Shown here one piece after another: positions 36,267-36,291 of a DNA stretch of 36,291 bases (position 1 is its first letter; the number at the start of each line of letters is the position of its first letter). The notes beneath the pieces are model-generated. The model made no database searches, had not been told where the DNA came from, and was given only the letters and a program-made list of their open reading frames with translations. Origin of the DNA: Monoraphidium neglectum (Eukaryota > Chlorophyta > Chlorophyceae > Sphaeropleales > Selenastraceae); NCBI RefSeq assembly GCF_000611645.1, contig NW_014013530.1, forward strand, positions 1-36,291, written 5' to 3'. Both the position numbers and the translations under genes were made by a program.

Positions 36267-36291
36267 GTGGGTGGTGGGGGGTGGGGGGACA

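Overview
The window looks like nuclear DNA of a chlorophycean green alga, probably Chlamydomonadales-like. The evidence is: GC-rich, intron-dense genes with short GT-AG introns (gtgag...ctgcag); abundant CA/GT microsatellites inside introns; TGTAA motifs (the usual green-algal polyadenylation signal) after several stop codons; and a very large PAS-domain membrane protein of the 'tiny macrocysts protein B' (TmcB)-like family, which is prominent in this lineage. The genus cannot be fixed from the sequence alone. No prokaryotic operon, CRISPR array, rRNA, tRNA or intact transposon was recognised.

Seven protein-coding genes were reconstructed by joining exons at GT/AG sites while keeping reading frame and phase. 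Five lie on the minus strand, left to right: (1) an AYR1-like short-chain dehydrogenase, 3510-1341, 6 exons, about 290 aa; (2) a type II phosphatidylinositol 4-kinase of the plant gamma type, 7949-4617, 6 exons, about 782 aa; (3) nucleoporin NUP50 with FG repeats and a Ran-binding domain, 11177-8762, 6 exons, about 470 aa; (4) the giant TmcB-like multi-PAS membrane protein, 25961-13130, 29 exons, about 2346 aa; (5) ubiquilin/DSK2 (UBL, STI1 repeats, UBA), 29817-26543, 11 exons, about 533 aa. Two lie on the plus strand: (6) the telomere single-strand-binding protein POT1, 30302-33642, 10 exons, about 580 aa, head-to-head with ubiquilin across 484 bp; (7) the 5' part of the 25S rRNA m5C methyltransferase NOP2, from 34146, cut by the window end before its catalytic domain.

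These are separate eukaryotic genes with unrelated jobs: lipid and phosphoinositide metabolism, nuclear transport, signal sensing, protein quality control, telomere protection and ribosome biogenesis. Nothing indicates a shared pathway. The most unusual object is the 12.8-kb TmcB-like gene: several PAS sensor repeats lie between an N-terminal membrane region and a C-terminal membrane region, and one of its introns appears to be of the GC-AG class. The least explained stretches are 1-1340 and 11178-13129. The latter has no recognisable gene but carries a 40-bp tandem duplication and a small ORF.
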